DNA from: Mycobacterium sp.
GTDB lineage: Bacteria > Actinomycetota > Actinomycetes > Mycobacteriales > Mycobacteriaceae
Direction of reading: 5' to 3'
Length of the DNA: 7,268 nucleotides
NCBI GenBank assembly: GCA_019246375.1
Contig: JAFAQO010000033.1
Location: 1-7,268 of the forward strand
Translations under genes and position numbers: made by a program
Notes under the pieces: model-generated
Database searches by the model: none
Told to the model about the DNA's origin: nothing
What the model saw: only the letters and a program-made list of their open reading frames with translations
Part shown: positions 6,027 through 7,268 of the stretch, in pieces
Layout of the letters: the number at the start of each line of letters is the position of its first letter
Numbering within the stretch: the stretch's first letter is position 1

Positions 6027-7043
6027 TCAACGTCGCTCCGAATCGATGAGGCCGAGCCGCCGATAGGCGCTTTCGATCTGCGCCTTGCCCTCAGCAGGTA
6101 GCTGTGCCTGCGGAGGCCGGGAATGCGGGTAGGTCCCCACCGGCAGGCCCAGCAGCGACGCGGCGAACTTGAACGCACCACCCCAATGGGTGAAGTAATC
6201 GGGTCGCCCCGGGTAGCAGGTAAACCACGATCCGAGATCGACGTCGAATTGGTCCAGGCCCGAATCGCGGCCGTAGTCCATCGCCTCGACGAGCTTGTCG
6301 TTGCACACCAGGTCCCAATACTCGGAAAGCAGGCGCCGCTGCGGAGTTTCGAACAAGTAGCCGGCGGTACCCAGTTGTGCGGGGCAGACGATGCCGGCAC
6401 GTAGCCATCCGGCCCGATACACCGTCTTGTCGCATTCCCAGATCAGCAGCCCGGGTGCCAGTTCATGCAGCAGACGACTGCTCGCGGGCCGGAACGCACC
6501 CTCCTTGGTCGCGCAGACGGCCGGAACCTCGCCGTAGATCCGCGCGCTTTCTGCTGGGCTCAACACATAACCCGAGGAGGGTGAGTTGAACATGCCCAGC
6601 GCGATGTCGGTGCGCTGACCGATGTATTTGAAGAACCGCAGGACGCCTTCGCCGCCGTGAGCCTCCATCATCGGCGTCTGGATGTAGGCGATGTCAGCGC
6701 CGGCCTGCGGCGCGTGCAGTGTCAGATCCAAACAGTCCTTGGCCGACATGGCGGCGGTGCAAGCTTGCACGACAACGTCGGGATTGGCGGCCCTTGCCTC
6801 CTCGGTCGCCACCTCCAGCAAGCGTTTTCGCTCATCAAGCGTCAACGACCAAAATTCGGCGATACCGCTGGTGCACCACAACAGCGGATGACCGAGATCG
6901 CCGACGCAGTAACGAACCAGCGCCCGGTAGGCGTCCCAGTCGATGTCGTCACCGTCGGCGCCACAAAACGGTGTGTACAGGGAGTCACCGATTCCCCGCA
7001 AAGCACCGCGTGCCCATGCACGCGCCTCACGAGCCGTCGCCAT
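6027..7043 (-). CDS. DapA/NAL-family class I aldolase or lyase-like protein
   Basis: A 338-residue protein of the dihydrodipicolinate synthase/N-acetylneuraminate lyase superfamily (TIM barrel, Schiff-base lysine). Seen: the substrate carboxylate loop CTSGIAEFWSLTLDERK (57-73), in place of GTTGE..LT..E; FNSP (152-155), in place of YNxP; and CATKEG (177-182), with Lys180 as the predicted Schiff-base lysine. E. coli DapA Tyr133 corresponds to Phe152, and the region of Tyr107 reads TPMMEAHG (123-130), so the tyrosine proton relay of true DapA is missing. It is about 45 residues longer than E. coli DapA and lies in a catabolic cluster, so a lysine-biosynthesis role is unlikely. Hydratase-aldolases of aromatic degradation (NahE type, about 330 residues) are one possible comparison, not an assignment. 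The ATG at 7043 has AGGAGG at 7053-7048, and the SDR stop is 17 bases upstream, so the two genes are probably co-transcribed. Confidence 0.88.
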   Translation of the reverse strand: MATAREARAWARGALRGIGDSLYTPFCGADGDDIDWDAYRALVRYCVGDLGHPLLWCTSGIAEFWSLTLDERKRLLEVATEEARAANPDVVVQACTAAMSAKDCLDLTLHAPQAGADIAYIQTPMMEAHGGEGVLRFFKYIGQRTDIALGMFNSPSSGYVLSPAESARIYGEVPAVCATKEGAFRPASSRLLHELAPGLLIWECDKTVYRAGWLRAGIVCPAQLGTAGYLFETPQRRLLSEYWDLVCNDKLVEAMDYGRDSGLDQFDVDLGSWFTCYPGRPDYFTHWGGAFKFAASLLGLPVGTYPHSRPPQAQLPAEGKAQIESAYRRLGLIDSERR

Positions 7044-7060
7044 AAAGCCTCCTGCTGCTG

Positions 7061-7268
7061 TCAGGTGAAGTCCGAACCGCCATCCACGTTGACGTTGGCT
7101 CCCGTCATGTACGAGTTGCGCCGCGACGCCAAAAACGCAACCACGGGCCCAATTTCGTCGGGTAGCCCGGCTCGCGGCAGATGAGCCGGATGGCCGAAGT
7201 GCTTGGCAATAGCGTCCATCAACCGATACGGGTTGTCGCCGTCGACACCGATGGATTTCGCCCAGCCG
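7061..7268 (-). CDS. Short-chain dehydrogenase/reductase, C-terminal fragment (runs off right edge)
   Basis: The last 68 residues of a protein whose start lies beyond the window. The end is typical of classical SDRs: PRAGLPDEIGPVVAFLASRR (31-50 of the fragment), then NSYMTGANVNVDGG (51-64) and a short SDFT tail before TGA at 7063-7061. The P-x-E-I...VAFL-S...Y-TG...VDGG pattern is the conserved C-terminal signature of NAD(P)-dependent SDRs with a Rossmann fold. The nucleotide-binding glycine motif and the YxxxK catalytic pair are outside the window. Its place just upstream of the DapA-like gene suggests that it oxidises a hydroxyl or reduces a carbonyl in the same pathway. The substrate cannot be told from the tail. 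Confidence 0.88.
   Translation of the reverse strand, partial: GWAKSIGVDGDNPYRLMDAIAKHFGHPAHLPRAGLPDEIGPVVAFLASRRNSYMTGANVNVDGGSDFT

Noticed and set aside
6002..6030. Perfect TTGACA (6030-6025) as a -35 element
   Set aside because: At 16 to 18 bases there is only TTTTGC, which is a poor -10, and it overlaps the dapA-like stop codon; the downstream TTGCGG/TATACA pair is better.
6574..6618. Plus-strand GAGGAGGG followed by an ATG at 6592
   Set aside because: The frame stops after eight codons and the site lies inside the well-supported DapA-like gene; a chance Shine-Dalgarno match.

Overview
The window is a single tightly packed minus-strand catabolic gene cluster from a high-GC actinobacterium, most likely Mycobacterium or a close relative. 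The reasons are the gene families (fadD, fadE and echA types with amidohydrolase-2 proteins), the frequent 4-base ATGA overlaps, and a short intergenic sequence that resembles a mycobacterial interspersed repetitive unit (MIRU). The genus is an inference; no marker gene is present.

In transcription order (right to left) the window holds: the C-terminus of a short-chain dehydrogenase/reductase (7061-7268, cut by the edge); a DapA-family class I aldolase/lyase-like protein (6027-7043); a 257-base intergenic stretch with an AT-rich promoter candidate, a small palindrome, a GC hairpin and the MIRU-like sequence; a crotonase-fold enoyl-CoA hydratase/isomerase (4867-5769); a 400-residue amidohydrolase-2 protein (3684-4886); a FadD19-like acyl-CoA synthetase (2018-3673); a second, shorter amidohydrolase-2 protein (1185-2021); a short acyl-CoA dehydrogenase subunit (142-1182); and the N-terminus of a second acyl-CoA dehydrogenase (1-131, cut by the edge). 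From the crotonase onward the genes overlap or lie 2 to 10 bases apart, so they look like one operon. The SDR/DapA pair may be a separate upstream unit or feed into the same transcript.

As a pathway, the set reads as CoA-dependent degradation of a carboxylic acid that is probably cyclic or branched. The ligase would activate the acid, the paired FadE subunits would dehydrogenate it, the crotonase would hydrate, isomerise or cleave it, and the SDR would oxidise an alcohol. The DapA-like protein and the two amidohydrolases would make or break C-C bonds (aldolase, decarboxylase or hydrolase chemistry). The substrate cannot be read from the sequence. Several enzymes carry substitutions at usual catalytic positions: a Phe for the DapA Tyr, a missing first crotonase Glu, a thinned metal site in the small amidohydrolase, and no obvious FAD/catalytic Glu motif in the short dehydrogenase subunit. 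These suggest specialised or partner-dependent chemistry rather than textbook beta-oxidation. I saw no tRNA, rRNA, CRISPR array, insertion sequence or phage gene.
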